Source of the DNA: Rhodocollybia butyracea
Lineage: Eukaryota > Basidiomycota > Agaricomycetes > Agaricales > Omphalotaceae
Direction of reading: 5' to 3'
NCBI GenBank assembly: GCA_015501585.1
Contig: JADNRY010000814.1
Coordinates: 1-25,135 of the forward strand
DNA: 25,135 nt
Made by a program: the position numbers and the translations under genes. Below, piece by piece: positions 8,654-18,914 of this stretch. A model generated the notes under the pieces. That model made no database searches. It was not told the origin of the DNA and saw only the letters and a program-made list of their open reading frames with translations. Position 1 is the first letter of the stretch. Every line of letters starts with the position of its first letter.

Positions 8654-9415
8654 TCATTGGATGTTCACGCGCACCTTCGTTAGATTTGGTGCCGCCGCAG
8701 CGGAAAATACAACTTTCTGCGCCTGGATGGTCCTATCAAAATGTACGGCAAGCCGGCTTCCAGCTTTCTCGCCTTTTGTAACATGTTTTGATGTGTTCTT
8801 CCAGTCAAACCGGACTTGCCAAATCTCGGTCCCTGGGATAATAGGTAGCTCATCTCCTTCATCGACTGGCTGTCCCGCAAGCTTCTCCTTCGTTTTCAGA
8901 TTGGATACTCCAAGAAACTTTTCGAATGGAATGGTCTACCAGAAAGGTCAGTTTGAGCACTAATGTCGATATTGAATACTCACCTTTATTGTGGTATCTC
9001 TACTAGCCTGAACACTCTCATTCTTCTCCTCTCATTTTCCTGCCAATGCCTCTATCTCGGCAGCCTCTGATTCAGTATCCCCAAAGTTAACCTGCTCGTT
9101 CATGTCAACATCGGTCATCCCTGTACCCGCGGCAGCCTCCTTTGGCACGCATTCTGTGAGCTGCTGCTCAAGTTCCAAAAAGCGGCGGTCGCAGTATACC
9201 TCCTGCTGCTCAAGGCACGCCTTCAATGACTTGTTCTCTTCCTGGAGCACGCTGACCTGATATTGAAGCATCTGTACGTCGGTCTCCACTGCGGCGAATT
9301 CCTGGCTGTGCCGAGAACGTGTATTTGGTTTAATCAGCATTGGCAACGATATATTCACTGGAGATGGTCTTGGACAGTTCATGGCGGTCTTTCGTTGAGC
9401 AGGATCCTCACGCAT
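8654..9415 (-). pseudogene. Two-exon coiled-coil protein of unknown family, one in-frame TGA
   Basis: Start ATG is 9415. Exon 1 is 9415-8984, the intron is 8936-8983 (48 nt, GTGAGT...GTAG), exon 2 is 8935-8654 ending TGA. The exons total 714 nt (multiple of three). Residues around 45-90 have heptad-like leucines and acids (VQMLQYQVSVLQEENKSLKA, LELEQQLTE), a likely coiled coil. The second exon is a polar domain with DEGDELPIIPGTEIWQVRFD and HVTKGEKAGSRLAVHFDR. TGA 9034-9032 interrupts the frame 16 codons before the intron; CGA (Arg) would restore it. A stretch at 9364-9308 with GTGAAT...CCAG could be another in-frame intron. I do not recognise the family. It lies 85 bp downstream of the next gene in the same direction. 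Confidence 0.6.
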
Positions 9416-9499
9416 CGGATTATCAATTCGGATTCACTGATATCAACAAAAGTGCAGCACAGAAACACATATTTATTGTAGAAGTAGAGAGCCCACAAG

Positions 9500-12400
9500 T
9501 TAAAATAAATCTTCGTAGTACACTACCTCATCAATTGAATTAATGTGACTAGTAACACCTGCAGTAGAGCGAGAAGATGAAGCAAAAGGACATTCAACAG
9601 GGTAGGCAGGTGCAAGAGTATTCAAAGTCAAAGGGAGTGGAGCCACTGCCAAAGGAGAGCAAGCCAGCCTTGCAGCAGCAGCTGGAAGCGCGAGTAATAT
9701 AACAAACGCGACATTGAGTGACACGCATGTGGGGATGTTGCGATAGTGCCGCTGGGTGCTGTAGGTGTGCGCAGTATAACCAACAGTGACTGTTGAGCCA
9801 GGTGGAAGATTGACCATACCAGTGCCGTACAGAGGGTATGAAGCAATAGCTAGTTCGTGAAGCTGGTTATGTTCACACTCGAATGCAGTGTTAGTACCTG
9901 TGCAGCAACCATCATAGACAGGAACTGCAGAATCCCAGGAGCAAGGCATGAGAGTTAAATTCAGGGTAGAAGTGCAGCAAACTCACTCGGATCTGTGAAC
10001 GAAGTGTTTGCCTTGAACTGACCCATAACGGTCAAGCGGTGATCAGTTTCAACGTAACGTGGAGGCCTATTTGGCTGCTGGACTGCGAAAGATAGATAGA
10101 ACACAATCAGCAGTGGGCACAGAAAATAATAAAGGTGGTTGCACTGACTGGTACCAATTGGGGAATAATCATCGTTAACTTTGCTTCGCTGGTCTTCGAA
10201 GTATTGGGTTGATGTCAAAGACATACAACCTGCAGATGCTGGAAATGCCACAGAATCAAAAGAGAAGGCAGAAGCAAAGAAACCAGCGAGGCATTGAAAC
10301 TCCTGCTGGAATGGTCTAAGCAATATTTCGCGTATGATGCGAATATTGCTATTAGCCAGAGGTACAGGAATGACACTGTACAGGGAAGAGGGTTTGACCA
10401 CACCTGTGGTCAAAAATAGTGAAGTATGGTGGGCAAGCCGACCATTACCTGAAGGACAAAGACTTGTTGTTCCCTTAGCTGAAGACACGCGCTGGACCAC
10501 AGCTGGATTTGCACGAGAAGGATTGACAAAGCAACCCAGATTGGTGAATATTGTGCAGCGAAAGACACTTCTAAAAAAATTAAGGATGCTGCAGGGTAAG
10601 CAGGCAAAATATTAACTTGCAAAATAATAGTACCTTTTCTGGGCCAAATCGAGAGGACTGTACACTTAATCAGTGTCTTCGGCAAGAGGCGTATTAGCGA
10701 CGATGGGGTACAAGACAGGCATTCTGGCAAGTAGATGATTAAATTGGGAAGAAAAAGCACAATGCACTTACCTCAAGTTGAGAACATTAATGTAAGTGGG
10801 AGCAAGAAAAGTGTCAAATAATTCAAGGCACAGGCACCCATCATCACTCAGGCCTCCATCATCGAAAAGAGCAGGAGGGGGAGATTGCACCAAAGCTGAT
10901 GAAGTGGCAGGTGCCAATACGATGGAGTCAATTTGTGACAGGAGAGATCGCCGCTGCGGAGCTGGAGAGGGCCCAGGTACTGGACGTGTAGGCGAAGGTG
11001 AGCGTGCAGGGGATATATTCTGGACAGCAGCCAGGGCTTTCTGAATAGCTTCCATTCGAGCAGGAGAGCCTCGAGTAGGTGCATTTCAAGATGCAAAAGA
11101 TGGAGTAGCCAATTTAGCAGATTTCCGAAGGTCCTTTACAGGTGTGGTAGGTGGTGCCACTGGTTTTGTAGGAGACAAACATCGCCCAGAACGAGGAGAG
11201 GAAAGCAGTGCGGGAGCACCAAACTGCAAAGGAAAGGGTGACATCTTTGAAGGGGACCTTGCATGAGATAGCAAAGGCGACAGAGCAGGTATGGAATCCA
11301 AGTTGTCTGGAAGATCTAAATCAAGAGTGTCGTACATGTCAATATCGGAAGGCACAGGTAGACTGCGACTACTTTGTGGAGGAGTGATAAACTCGATTTC
11401 ATCAGGATCGGCAGCGTAGCGTGATTTGCCTGATGTGCTGGCCAAAGTAGGTGGAGGAGAAGGACCGCGAACTGTGAATGGAATGGAAGTATCGCCAGTA
11501 GGTGAACGAGTTGAGCGAGTAATATTCCCAGTGGGAACATAAGGCACACCATTAATGACCATCGAAGAAGCAGTCAAACGAGTAATATCCTCAGTGGGAA
11601 TATAAGTCACACCATTGATGACCACCGAGGAATAACCAGGAGTGGCATGCAAATAATCAGCCAAGCGCAACCGCTTCGAAGGTGATGGCAAGGAAGACAA
11701 AATCGATCTAGTGGATAAGCATGAGCAAAGAAAAATCATAAGTGCAGGATAAATACAGACAATTTTCGCTTAGGCAAAGACGTGCTGGAAGATTCAGTGG
11801 CAGCAGTCAAAGGAGCAGATTGAGCCTCAGAAAAGCTAGGAGAATCCTCAAGTGCAGGATATACAAGCTGAGGCGAATCTGCATCACCACCTGAAAGCGT
11901 GGACAAACTTGTTGATCTGCGGATCGCATCTGGTAATTTTGAAGGAGTAGCTGCAGGTAGGAAAGCATTGGGAACCGTTCCAAATGCAGTAGGAGAGTTA
12001 ACCAGACCCGGTGGAGTAACCACTGAAGAAAAAAAATTAGTATGTGCAATGAGTGCAGAGTAGAGCGTAAAAAAAGTACCTGCATCGCCATAGTCAACAA
12101 GAGCTGGCAGTGTAGATGAAGATCAAAGAGTTGGCGCTTCATCTATCGACCCAAACACAGGAGATTTCAAAGAAAAAGTAGGTGATAGGCGCAAACTAAA
12201 ATGCAAGGACATAAGACGCAAGAAGGTATCAATTGCCAAACCAAAAAATAAAAATAAAAATGAAAACTCACGACAGCTGAACGCCAGGAGCAGAAAATAC
12301 ATTGGTTGGAGATGCAGCTCGCGAAAGAGCCAAAGTACCTGATTTTGAAGACTCGGTTACATTCCTAGAGTAAGCAGGGTGAATAAAGCCACCACCACCA

Positions 12401-12692
12401 CCACCAATTTCAGTAGGTTCAGTGGTAGGAGACAGCGCAGCTGAATCAGACTGGGCGGTAATAGAGTCCGAATTACTTTCAAAACAAAGAATCAGGAGAG
12501 TCAGAACGAGTTAAAAGAAGCAATAAAGTGGTGAAGAAACATACAGAAAGGAAGAAGGAGGATATCTGGTGCTGGGTAAAGAGCGCCTAGAGGATCTTCG
12601 GATATCACTGAAAGTGGAAAAGAAAAAGGATGTAGTGCCGAAAAAAAAAAAAAAAGAAAGAAAGAAAAAACGGCAATAACTCACGAAGACAT
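9500..12692 (-). pseudogene. 11-exon Ser/Pro-rich protein, C-terminal VYDG...GYTAHTY domain, three in-frame stops
   Basis: Proposed exons: 12692-12685, 12607-12545, 12475-12272, 12195-12080, 12022-11761, 11707-10772, 10723-10634, 10588-10449, 10403-10155, 10082-9987, 9924-9500. Introns are 45-77 nt with GT-AG ends; the one at 11708-11760 uses a weak GTCTGT donor. Exons sum to 2589 nt (862 codons plus stop), which supports the model. The N-terminus starts MSSDIRRSSRRSLPSTRYPP and is disordered, Ser/Pro/Thr-rich, with a Gly-6 run and a duplicated motif (VVINGVTYIPTEDITR / MVINGVPYVPTGNITR). The C-terminus is ordered: FRCTIFTNLGCFVNPSRA, GVVKPSSLYSV, VYDGCCTG, YPLYGTGMV, PGSTVTVGYTAHTY, LNVAFVILLALP. 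This resembles, from memory, a family of uncharacterised agaricomycete proteins; no function is known to me. Stops at TGA 12125-12123, TGA 11088-11086 and TAA 10668-10666 each become Arg/Arg/Gln with one T-to-C change. Confidence 0.7.
12642..12668 (-). other. Poly-pyrimidine tract in intron 1 of the preceding gene
   Basis: On the minus strand this is a long T run with C interruptions, between the GTGAGT donor (12684) and the TTTCAG acceptor (12608). It makes the intron the longest of the gene (77 nt). Confidence 0.6.
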
Positions 12693-13022
12693 TTATGGTT
12701 ACTGAGCAGAACGTAGTTAGCTGGTAAGGCAAGTGTTGCGAGTAGATAGGGAAGTCAAAGAACGCAACCTGATATATAAGTAGAGTCGGAGTCGGAGTAG
12801 GCCACCTAAAAACCGAGAGATATGAATTAGAGAAAATCTGAGGAGAGCTCAAAGAAGCAGTAATAGTTAGAGTAATGGTTGGTATGTAAATGTGAGCGCG
12901 GGCAACCAAGAAGCCAAGACACCAGCAGATGGCGTATAGCTGTCAAGATAGCCTGTGGTGACGACCAACTGCCAGCAACAAACCTGCGTTGTGCAAAAAA
13001 AAAAGCAAAAAAAAACCCGTGT

Positions 13023-13372
13023 GGGATTGGGGGCACGCAGTTGTCAAATTATAATGTGAGATCCACGAGAGCGTGGCAGAGCACCAGTAACTCTCAAGTG
13101 GAAAATACCTCGGAGGCAAGTAAATGGGGGCAGAAAAAAAAAACTGCGAAGAATTACAGGTACGAAGCTGTCAAAATAGAAGAAGGGATCCACAAATGAG
13201 TTTCTGAGTACAGAGCATGAAAAGCCCCTCGGAAAGGCAGAAATAACTGTGAGGGATTGGAGAGCGCGAAGCTGTCGAATTAGAAGACCAGCTCCACAAA
13301 TGATTACCAGAGAGCAAGAGCACCAGTAGCCCTCGATTGAGGAAAGCGCCTCAGAGGCGATTAAAAGGGACC
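13023..13372. repeat. Three diverged ~105-125 bp tandem units
   Basis: The landmark (A/G)CTGTCAAAATAGAAG or its variants lies at about 13040, 13168 and 13272. It is followed each time by ATCCAC(A/G)A or CTCCACAAATGA, then GAGCACCAGTA or GAGCATGAAAA, then CCTCGGA or CCTCAGAGG. Units 1 and 3 share CACCAGTA(A/G)C and ATCG/CTCG-type ends. The opposite strand is open across the block (13382-13044), but its product is low-complexity and unconvincing. Confidence 0.55.
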
Positions 13373-13379
13373 AAAAAGT

Positions 13380-13860
13380 CACAAAGAAATGTGGTCCACT
13401 AAATTGCCCAAGAAGGCAAGCAAATTACAAGAATATAAGGCAGTGCACTTAGTCGAGATCAGAGTAGCGCAACATGGACAAACACTACGGTGCAAACAAA
13501 GCTAGTGAGTTAAAATCAGTGACTAGTCCAAAGTAAAGCAACTCACAAGCATGCAGAAGAAATACTTAGCACTATCCGAACAAGCAGAGAAAAAGACAGA
13601 CCATTTCACACACAAACAAGACAATTGACCAAGGTAGAGCAAAAAAATCAGACACACATAGAGCGAGCACTGAATATTCAGCAGAGTGGTGCATTGCAAA
13701 ATATGGTTGATGTGAAAAAATACAGTGAACCAGATTGCTGGAGGGTAACCTGGCGGCAAACAGGGGAACTCAGTGAAGTTTCACATTCAAGGTGTGATTG
13801 AGGACAAAAAACTGGCACCAGTTAGAGGAGACTAGTAAGTAACTGCCAAATTGTGCAGAT
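13380..13860. other. Purine-rich plus strand, no gene resolved
   Basis: The minus strand is T-rich with several short open stretches (for example 13759-13523, hydrophobic). It lies between two decayed minus-strand coding regions and may be introns or eroded exons of them. I cannot define a gene. Confidence 0.3.
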
Positions 13861-13864
13861 CAAG

Positions 13865-14576
13865 TGCTTTGCACTGAAAGAGAACCCACAGAAGTAACAT
13901 GGAATGGGCAGTAATTGACGAGGCGATAGATTCAAACAACTTCATGCGAGATGTGAAGGCAAGTGGGGTGGGCTATGTACACGGAGACAAGAATGTTGTA
14001 AACTTCGGTGTTGAGGTGAACGGTAAAGAAAAGAAAAAGTAAGTGATGTAGGCCGCCGCATGAAAGAGCTGCACACTCACCAATACGCGCAGAACAGAAA
14101 GTATTGGGCCGCATCAATTGCACATCGGTGACGTCGTAGATATTGCATTCGCTGTCATTGAAATCGAAGGACGAGGTGCCAGTAATCCAACGAATGGGGT
14201 AGCGAAACTGTTATTGAGGTCAGTAACACTTCTAGAGGGTAAGCACACACAGGTGAGTGCTAAAACACTAAAAGAAGATAAAGAAGAACTAACACACTGC
14301 GTAACTGCAGGCTTGGATCAAAACGAAAGCATTGCTTGGTTCAAGTGGTGGAAGAAAAGTAAACCAACTGAGGAAACGAGCAGCTTTTGATGAAGAGGAG
14401 GTGGAAGTGACCAGGAAAAGACTCAAGCAGATGTCTTTGGATGTGAATGAAGAAGGCAGCAGTGGCAGCGCATAGAAGCCAGTATTTGGCCCTCGAGTAG
14501 ACAAGAAAATGCAGTGCGGCTTGCGCACCAGCAAATTTAGATTGCAATTTATCTGCATGGAGATGACGAGCAGCAA
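13865..14576 (-). pseudogene. Fragment of an unknown minus-strand gene, eroded
   Basis: Three coding patches in order on the minus strand. About 14500-14310 reads SSFTSKDICLSLFLV and ARFLSWFTFLPPLEPSNAF. About 14215-14081 reads YPIRWITGTSSFDFNDSE and YDVTDVQLMRPNTF, ending at a canonical GTGAGT donor (14080). About 14000-13865 reads PTPLAFTSRMKLFESIASSI and AHSMLLLWVLF. Patch 2 needs a shift near 14196-14203 to join the preceding DLNNSF. TAG 13975-13973 interrupts patch 3; CAG (Gln) would restore it. The pattern resembles, from memory, uncharacterised agaricomycete proteins. No function can be given. Confidence 0.5.
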
Positions 14577-14829
14577 CGAGATACTAATTAGTAATCACAT
14601 GAACGACTGGTTACATCAAGATGGAATTACAGCGACCAAAAAAATTAAAAAATGAGAAAAATGATAGCGAATAAATCGCAGTATAGTAGTTCGATAAAAC
14701 TAAGAGAACAGCAAAGATTTCCCAAAAATGAACAGACGAGCATACTGCGGAGAAGAAACAGCAGCAGGAAAAACAGCGCAATCCCTAATAAAGCCAGTAG
14801 TGCAGCGCATCCATTCCGAACAATTATAA

Positions 14830-15718
14830 CCGCAGGAAATGTGTGCGAGGACATCAGGAGGTTCGATCAAACCAGCCTGGACATTTGTAACATAAATAAA
14901 GAAGGCGAGATGTCGGAGGGCATGGTGACCATAATGAAGTCACAAGCGCTGGAGAGCAGGACTCGCATTTGCGAGCCAAGCATTCTTCATTGCAGTTTCA
15001 ACGCATGGAAAGGGTGGCCAGACGAGAAATTGCATAGTAATCACAGTAACCTCAGATACATGAGGAATCGAAGCGAAAAATGCTGGCCAGGTGCGATCAG
15101 ACCAAATAACCCGATTGAATACAGTGGCAGGGGGAAGAGGATGGTTTGTGCGCAAGAGAATTGCCGAAACATGTGAAGGAAGTTGGTTTTGGACGAAGGT
15201 GAGGAGTCGGGATACGAAGAGTGGACAAACAGGATCAAAGGAGAATGCCACACATCAAACGTTAGGGGCCCGCTGAAGAATTTCACCCATGTAATTGCCA
15301 GTGGTAACTGATCCAAGAGGGAAGGCTCGGCTAAATGAGAAAGAAAACTCGACTTAAGTCAAGCTTCCGCGAAATGACCCGTGATAAGCGAGCGGAATGA
15401 ACGGTGCGATGAAACGAAGCAACTGCTCTTGTTGAAAAGATATTGACGCGGCGGAATATCAAGGCAGGTAGCACAGCAGCAAACAAGCGGCACGTGGTGA
15501 GGATTGCGAGGAGGTCTTTTCGGCGGGTAAGGCATTGAAGTTCAAGAAGACTACTGTCATATATGGGAACGCGAGTGATATCAAACGAGGGATTTATGTA
15601 GAAGGAGACGTATATTTGCAAAATTTTGGTGGTGATCTCGATAGGCACTGCACAACAAGAAATGAGTGATGAATGAGAAAGATAATGGAATGCACTCACG
15701 AGAAGTGATAGTTGGCAT
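14830..15718 (-). pseudogene. F-box-like protein, degraded
   Basis: Start ATG is 15718. Exon 1 is 15718-15700, the intron is 15648-15699 (52 nt, GTGAGT...TGCAG, phase 1), and exon 2 starts at 15647. The join gives MPTITSLPIEITTKILQIYV, the short Leu-Pro-x-Glu-Ile F-box helix typical of large agaricomycete F-box families. Such proteins bring substrates to SCF ubiquitin ligases. It continues with KDLLAILTTCRLFAAVLPAL (the second F-box helix). The frame then shifts near 15345-15355 to read FPLGSVTTGNYMGEILQRAP and AFSFDPVCPLFVSRLLTFV, an LRR-like C-terminal region. TGA 15257-15255 and TGA 14942-14940 lie in this frame; CGA would restore both. The 3' end is unclear. Confidence 0.65.
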
Positions 15719-16195
15719 TTTTGCTGCAAGGTAACAGAAGCCAGAAAGGGCGCTACAAATCAAAGCTGTGGGCGAAAGTATTAAATACATAGAAGGAGCC
15801 GCCGCGTGCACTGCAGCGACCGCTGACAAAAAGTAAAAAACCAAGGAAATAAAAAGCGGGGGCTACAAATTTGGAAGTATTATTAAGAAGGATAAACGCC
15901 GTGTGGCGAAAAGAATGTGCTGCACCGATCATCTGCGCATTAGAGGTGTGACCACAGCGGCGTTTGATGCAAGAAGTTCACTGTTCAAGAGTAAAAGGTA
16001 TCAGATGCGGGATTTTTCGGGTACCAGGTTTGAGTGAAGTAGTGAGCCATCAGAAGGTCACATGTCAAGCGCTTTGACATTTCTAAATATGGGGAAACGA
16101 TTCTCCCAAATTTGGACAAGATCAACCCTAATCGGGACAAAATTCCCACGCGAAACCGGCCATAAGGACGAGCCTTCATTACATTCAGGACTCGT

Positions 16196-16365
16196 AATAG
16201 TAGGCAATCCAAATGGTTGTCTTGAATTGGGCACTCTAAATGATTGCGTGCTCAAGACAATCAAAATGAATGTCCTCAATAGTAGGCAATCCAAATGATT
16301 GTCTTGAATTGTGGGCATTCTAAATGATTGTTTGCTCAAGACAATCAAATGAGTGTTTGGCAAAA
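16196..16365. repeat. Two ~82 bp tandem units with internal inverted repeats
   Basis: Units start at 16196 and 16278 with AATAGTAGGCAATCCAAATG. Within each, GATTGTCTTGA and TCAAGACAATC form an 11 bp stem (unit 1 with one mismatch), and AATGATTG recurs. Further ATGATTGT/ACAATCAT pieces continue to about 16430. No gene is supported between 15850 and 16620. Confidence 0.8.
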
Positions 16366-16626
16366 AAGCATCTAAATGATTGTTTTTTCAAAAAATGACT
16401 GACTCAGACAATCATATCAATTGTTTTTTCTTCAAACTGGTGTTTGTTGTTCTCAGGCATTCACTGCGCACTTATGCGTCCCTACATGGTTTTCATTCAC
16501 CTTTGCTCACATCTCTGTCAGTGTGCAGGCATATGGTTATCAAGCATATATTGAGTGGAGATTGTTTGATGCGTTTGTCGCACTCAAATGCAGATCTTAA
16601 AGGGAGCTAATGATGGTATGGGTTTG

Positions 16627-16697
16627 CACTACAGAGGTAGTACCCAGTGCCTTGAGTCTTACTAAGACTCAAGGCACTGGGTACTACCTCTGTAGTG
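16627..16697. repeat. Perfect 71 bp palindrome, 35 bp arms, 1 nt centre
   Basis: Left arm 16627-16661, centre C at 16662, right arm 16663-16697, with no mismatch. It begins CACTACAGAGGTAGTACCC. Such a structure extrudes as a cruciform and is normally unstable, so its perfection means recent origin, conversion or an artefact. Confidence 0.95.
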
Positions 16698-16765
16698 GAA
16701 GGCTCCAACAAGACATATAGTAGTATATTAGTAATATACTACTATATGTCTTGTTGGAGCCTTCC
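16697..16765. repeat. Perfect 69 bp palindrome, 34 bp arms, 1 nt centre, abutting the first
   Basis: Left arm 16697-16730, centre G at 16731, right arm 16732-16765. It shares base 16697 with the preceding palindrome. The outer part of the arms contains GGCTCCAACA and TGTTGGAGCC, which look like the 3' and 5' ends of Copia LTRs. A Copia-like gag remnant begins 428 bp downstream of the palindrome. Confidence 0.95.
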
Positions 16766-16950
16766 TTGTTGCATTGTATCTGTTGGATATACTCCGGTAC
16801 CATTCCCTTCTTTGTTCTGCTTACTATCGCTTTGACATTACCATATACACATCCGCTCCCTCTATTTACCACCGCCTCTTCTTTCAGCAGTTTATTTGTT
16901 CCGGGTCGCTTACATGCTTTGTTATAAGTACGCTCGAGTCACAGTATGCC

Positions 16951-16977
16951 CCTCGATTGTTTCTTCCACAATCGAGG
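16951..16977. repeat. 10 bp-stem hairpin, repeated at 17052-17076
   Basis: Stem CCTCGATTGT / ACAATCGAGG around TTCTTCC. The same loop and the inner stem GATTGT...ACAATC recur exactly 100 bp later (17055-17073). A second direct repeat, GATTTATTCTCTCTGAC, occurs at 17024-17040 and 17076-17092. This is possibly duplicated leader or LTR sequence upstream of the gag remnant. Confidence 0.8.
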
Positions 16978-17102
16978 TACAATATCTTCTATTCTACTTA
17001 CAACTTCATACTTATTAGCTGTAGATTTATTCTCTCTGACAGGTATTTACAATTGATTGTTTCTTCCACAATCGAGATTTATTCTCTCTGACGCTCTAGA
17101 CG

Positions 17103-17112
17103 AGCATAAAAA
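17103..17112 (+). promoter_or_regulatory. TATA-like box upstream of gag remnant
   Basis: GCATAAAAAG lies about 85 bp before the ATG at 17193, in a suitable position for the promoter of the Copia-like leader. No other support. Confidence 0.3.
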
Positions 17113-17192
17113 GAAAAATTTCCAATAAGAAATTTTCTACTCTACTCTTACAGAAGATTATTTTCGAGCTACTACTTCGCCTACGGTCATCA

Positions 17193-17347
17193 ATGTCCTA
17201 CTCAAACATTCTTCCCAACACTCCCAAATTTTCGGAGTCAGGGCTGACTCGTGGCATTGGTTCAAGACCCGTGTGGAACTTGTAGTAAAAGCCCGAGGAC
17301 TCATAGGATACCTCAGCAGCTCTATTACAAAACCCCAGTCTAACCGT
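17193..17347 (+). pseudogene. Copia-type retrotransposon gag N-terminus, frameshifted remnant
   Basis: ATG 17193 reads MSYSNILPNTPKFSESG, then after a one-base shift near 17240-17246 DSWHWFKTRVELVVKARGLI and GYLSSSITKPQ, ending at a TGA (about 17346). The pattern of P-K-F/L, a short spacer, W..FK.RV.L.LKARGL.GYL is that of the Gag domain at the start of fungal Copia polyproteins. No protease, integrase or reverse transcriptase follows, so only the 5' end survives. The region 17348-17960 shows no coding sequence I recognise. Confidence 0.6.
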
Positions 17348-17964
17348 TGATACGCCAGCTATCTGGCCAGGTCTGTATAATCTAGATCTTGCTGTTTGAG
17401 CATATCTGGAGTGTACAAAGGGATACTTAGGGCTATAGTGAGTCCCAAACTGTTAGCCAAAGCTAATGGCAGTCTATTGTACCCATTCCCTAGCACCTCA
17501 AATATACCAGATCTAGTATCAGCCCAAGGTAATGAGCTTACAGTAAGTAGTATAAGTAAATGATCTCCAATGTTTGCTGTTTACCATCACAATTGTGCCC
17601 CCCAGCCTTATCACTACAATGTCCAAGCAATACAATAATGAGCTGCACAGTACTAGTAGTATTTTCAGCATTTGGCTGACCTACTAGTAATTATGATATT
17701 AAGAATTTTCAACTATCAATAGCAAGTTCTCAGATAATTAGCAATGAATAAAGTATCATAGAGTCTACACCCAATCACCCTGAGACCCTGGCATAGATGG
17801 GTGCTTCTAATTTGTCCAGTGGCTGCTCCCTGTTCATGCTCTTGCCAGTTCCTGCAGATGATTGCTGTGTACGCCAAGCACTTATTGCAGTGACTTCTCA
17901 GTTCTAGTTGTAGGAATTTATGGATAGGCAGATTTGCAAGTGCCTCTGTGTACAAAACCTGGAC

Positions 17965-18155
17965 TGACTCATATGAACTGGAGTCATAATGTGTCAATAT
18001 TGCATTGACTCATTTGTAGTACATAGTTACTGTGCATTGAGTCATTGACTGTGCTTGACTGTGCAATAATTCTAAATGACTCATAATGACTTGCCTGGAC
18101 TTGAAGCAAGTCAATTCCCTTATGTAGTGTAGTATACAATTGTATGGTATATAAG
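17965..18155 (+). promoter_or_regulatory. Four TGACTCA sites upstream of TATATAAG
   Basis: TGACTCA or its complement TGAGTCA occurs at 17965, 18006, 18038 and 18077, followed by TATATAAG at 18148-18155. TGACTCA is the Gcn4/AP-1 bZIP site. The layout copies that of the solo LTR at 20690-20878, so this is probably the U3/promoter relic of another LTR. No LTR borders were found here. Confidence 0.45.
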
Positions 18156-18433
18156 TACCTAGTTTTATGGAATGAGACTCCATCGGGTTGTTGACCCAGG
18201 GCTTTACCCATCTCTACCCTCTGGTGTGCTTTTGTCCCCACATTTGGAGGATGAGCGTAACTTGTATCTGAATTTCCCCCCTTTACAACAACACTAGTCT
18301 GGTAAATGTTAGCACTATCCCTTGGAGCCAGAAGTAACAGTGCGCTTGAACAGGCCTGAACTCTGGGGAAGGTCCATCAGGCATCAATCATTTACATATT
18401 CACTTGCGGCCGGCCGGAACTCCTTTCAATAGA

Positions 18434-18441
18434 ATGACGTC
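18434..18441. promoter_or_regulatory. CRE palindrome TGACGTCA
   Basis: A single perfect ATF/CREB-type site, beside the hairpin CCACTGC...GCAGTGG (18474-18494). Isolated, so functional weight is low. Confidence 0.3.
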
Positions 18442-18654
18442 ACAAAATCGACTGTGTTGCCCCCTGCGTTGACCACTGCATTAATGGCAGTGGGAAATTG
18501 ACTGCGCCGGGCCTTGCCCCCGGTGTGAGGAAAGTATTACTCAACTTTTCTGGCAATTACATTATTACATCGGACAATCCACATTTTCAAGTCACTCCAT
18601 CTCTCTGTACAGTTCCAACAGTACAACCAGAAAAGGCCATGATACTCCGAGCCG

Positions 18655-18860
18655 ATTTCACAACAACATACTACTACCACCATAGCTGGGATTCCAGTGA
18701 TTCCTGATTCGGATAAGGATGATGGAGACATTGGAAGACTTGATGAAAGGACATTTGGCCATTTTGGAGGCAGATACAGTGACTAGAATAGAACTGCTAC
18801 AAAGTTTCAGCGCTTCAGCAATAAATATGGAAAGCCGGAAGCCCTCGCTCATTTTTGACA
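18655..18860 (+). pseudogene. Unrecognised coding fragment
   Basis: One plus frame reads TTTTIAGIPVIPDSDKDDGD, then GRLDERTFGHFGGRYSD, a TAG (18783-18785), then NRTATKFQRFSNKYGKPEAL and a stop. The amino-acid mix is protein-like and the frame resumes after the stop. No start, intron or family can be given. A neighbouring frame (18719-18913) is also open. Confidence 0.25.
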
Positions 18861-18914
18861 GCTCCGTTGATGCGAAATGTCAAGGACCCGGGACACCCCA
18901 TTTAATTTTGTAAA

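Noticed and set aside
10334..10615. Plus-strand 93-codon frame
   Set aside because: Antisense to well-spliced exons 8 and 9 of the Ser/Pro-rich gene.
14652..15176. 174-codon plus-strand frame
   Set aside because: It is antisense to the F-box gene, where splicing and motifs support the minus strand; it is open because the strand is purine-rich.
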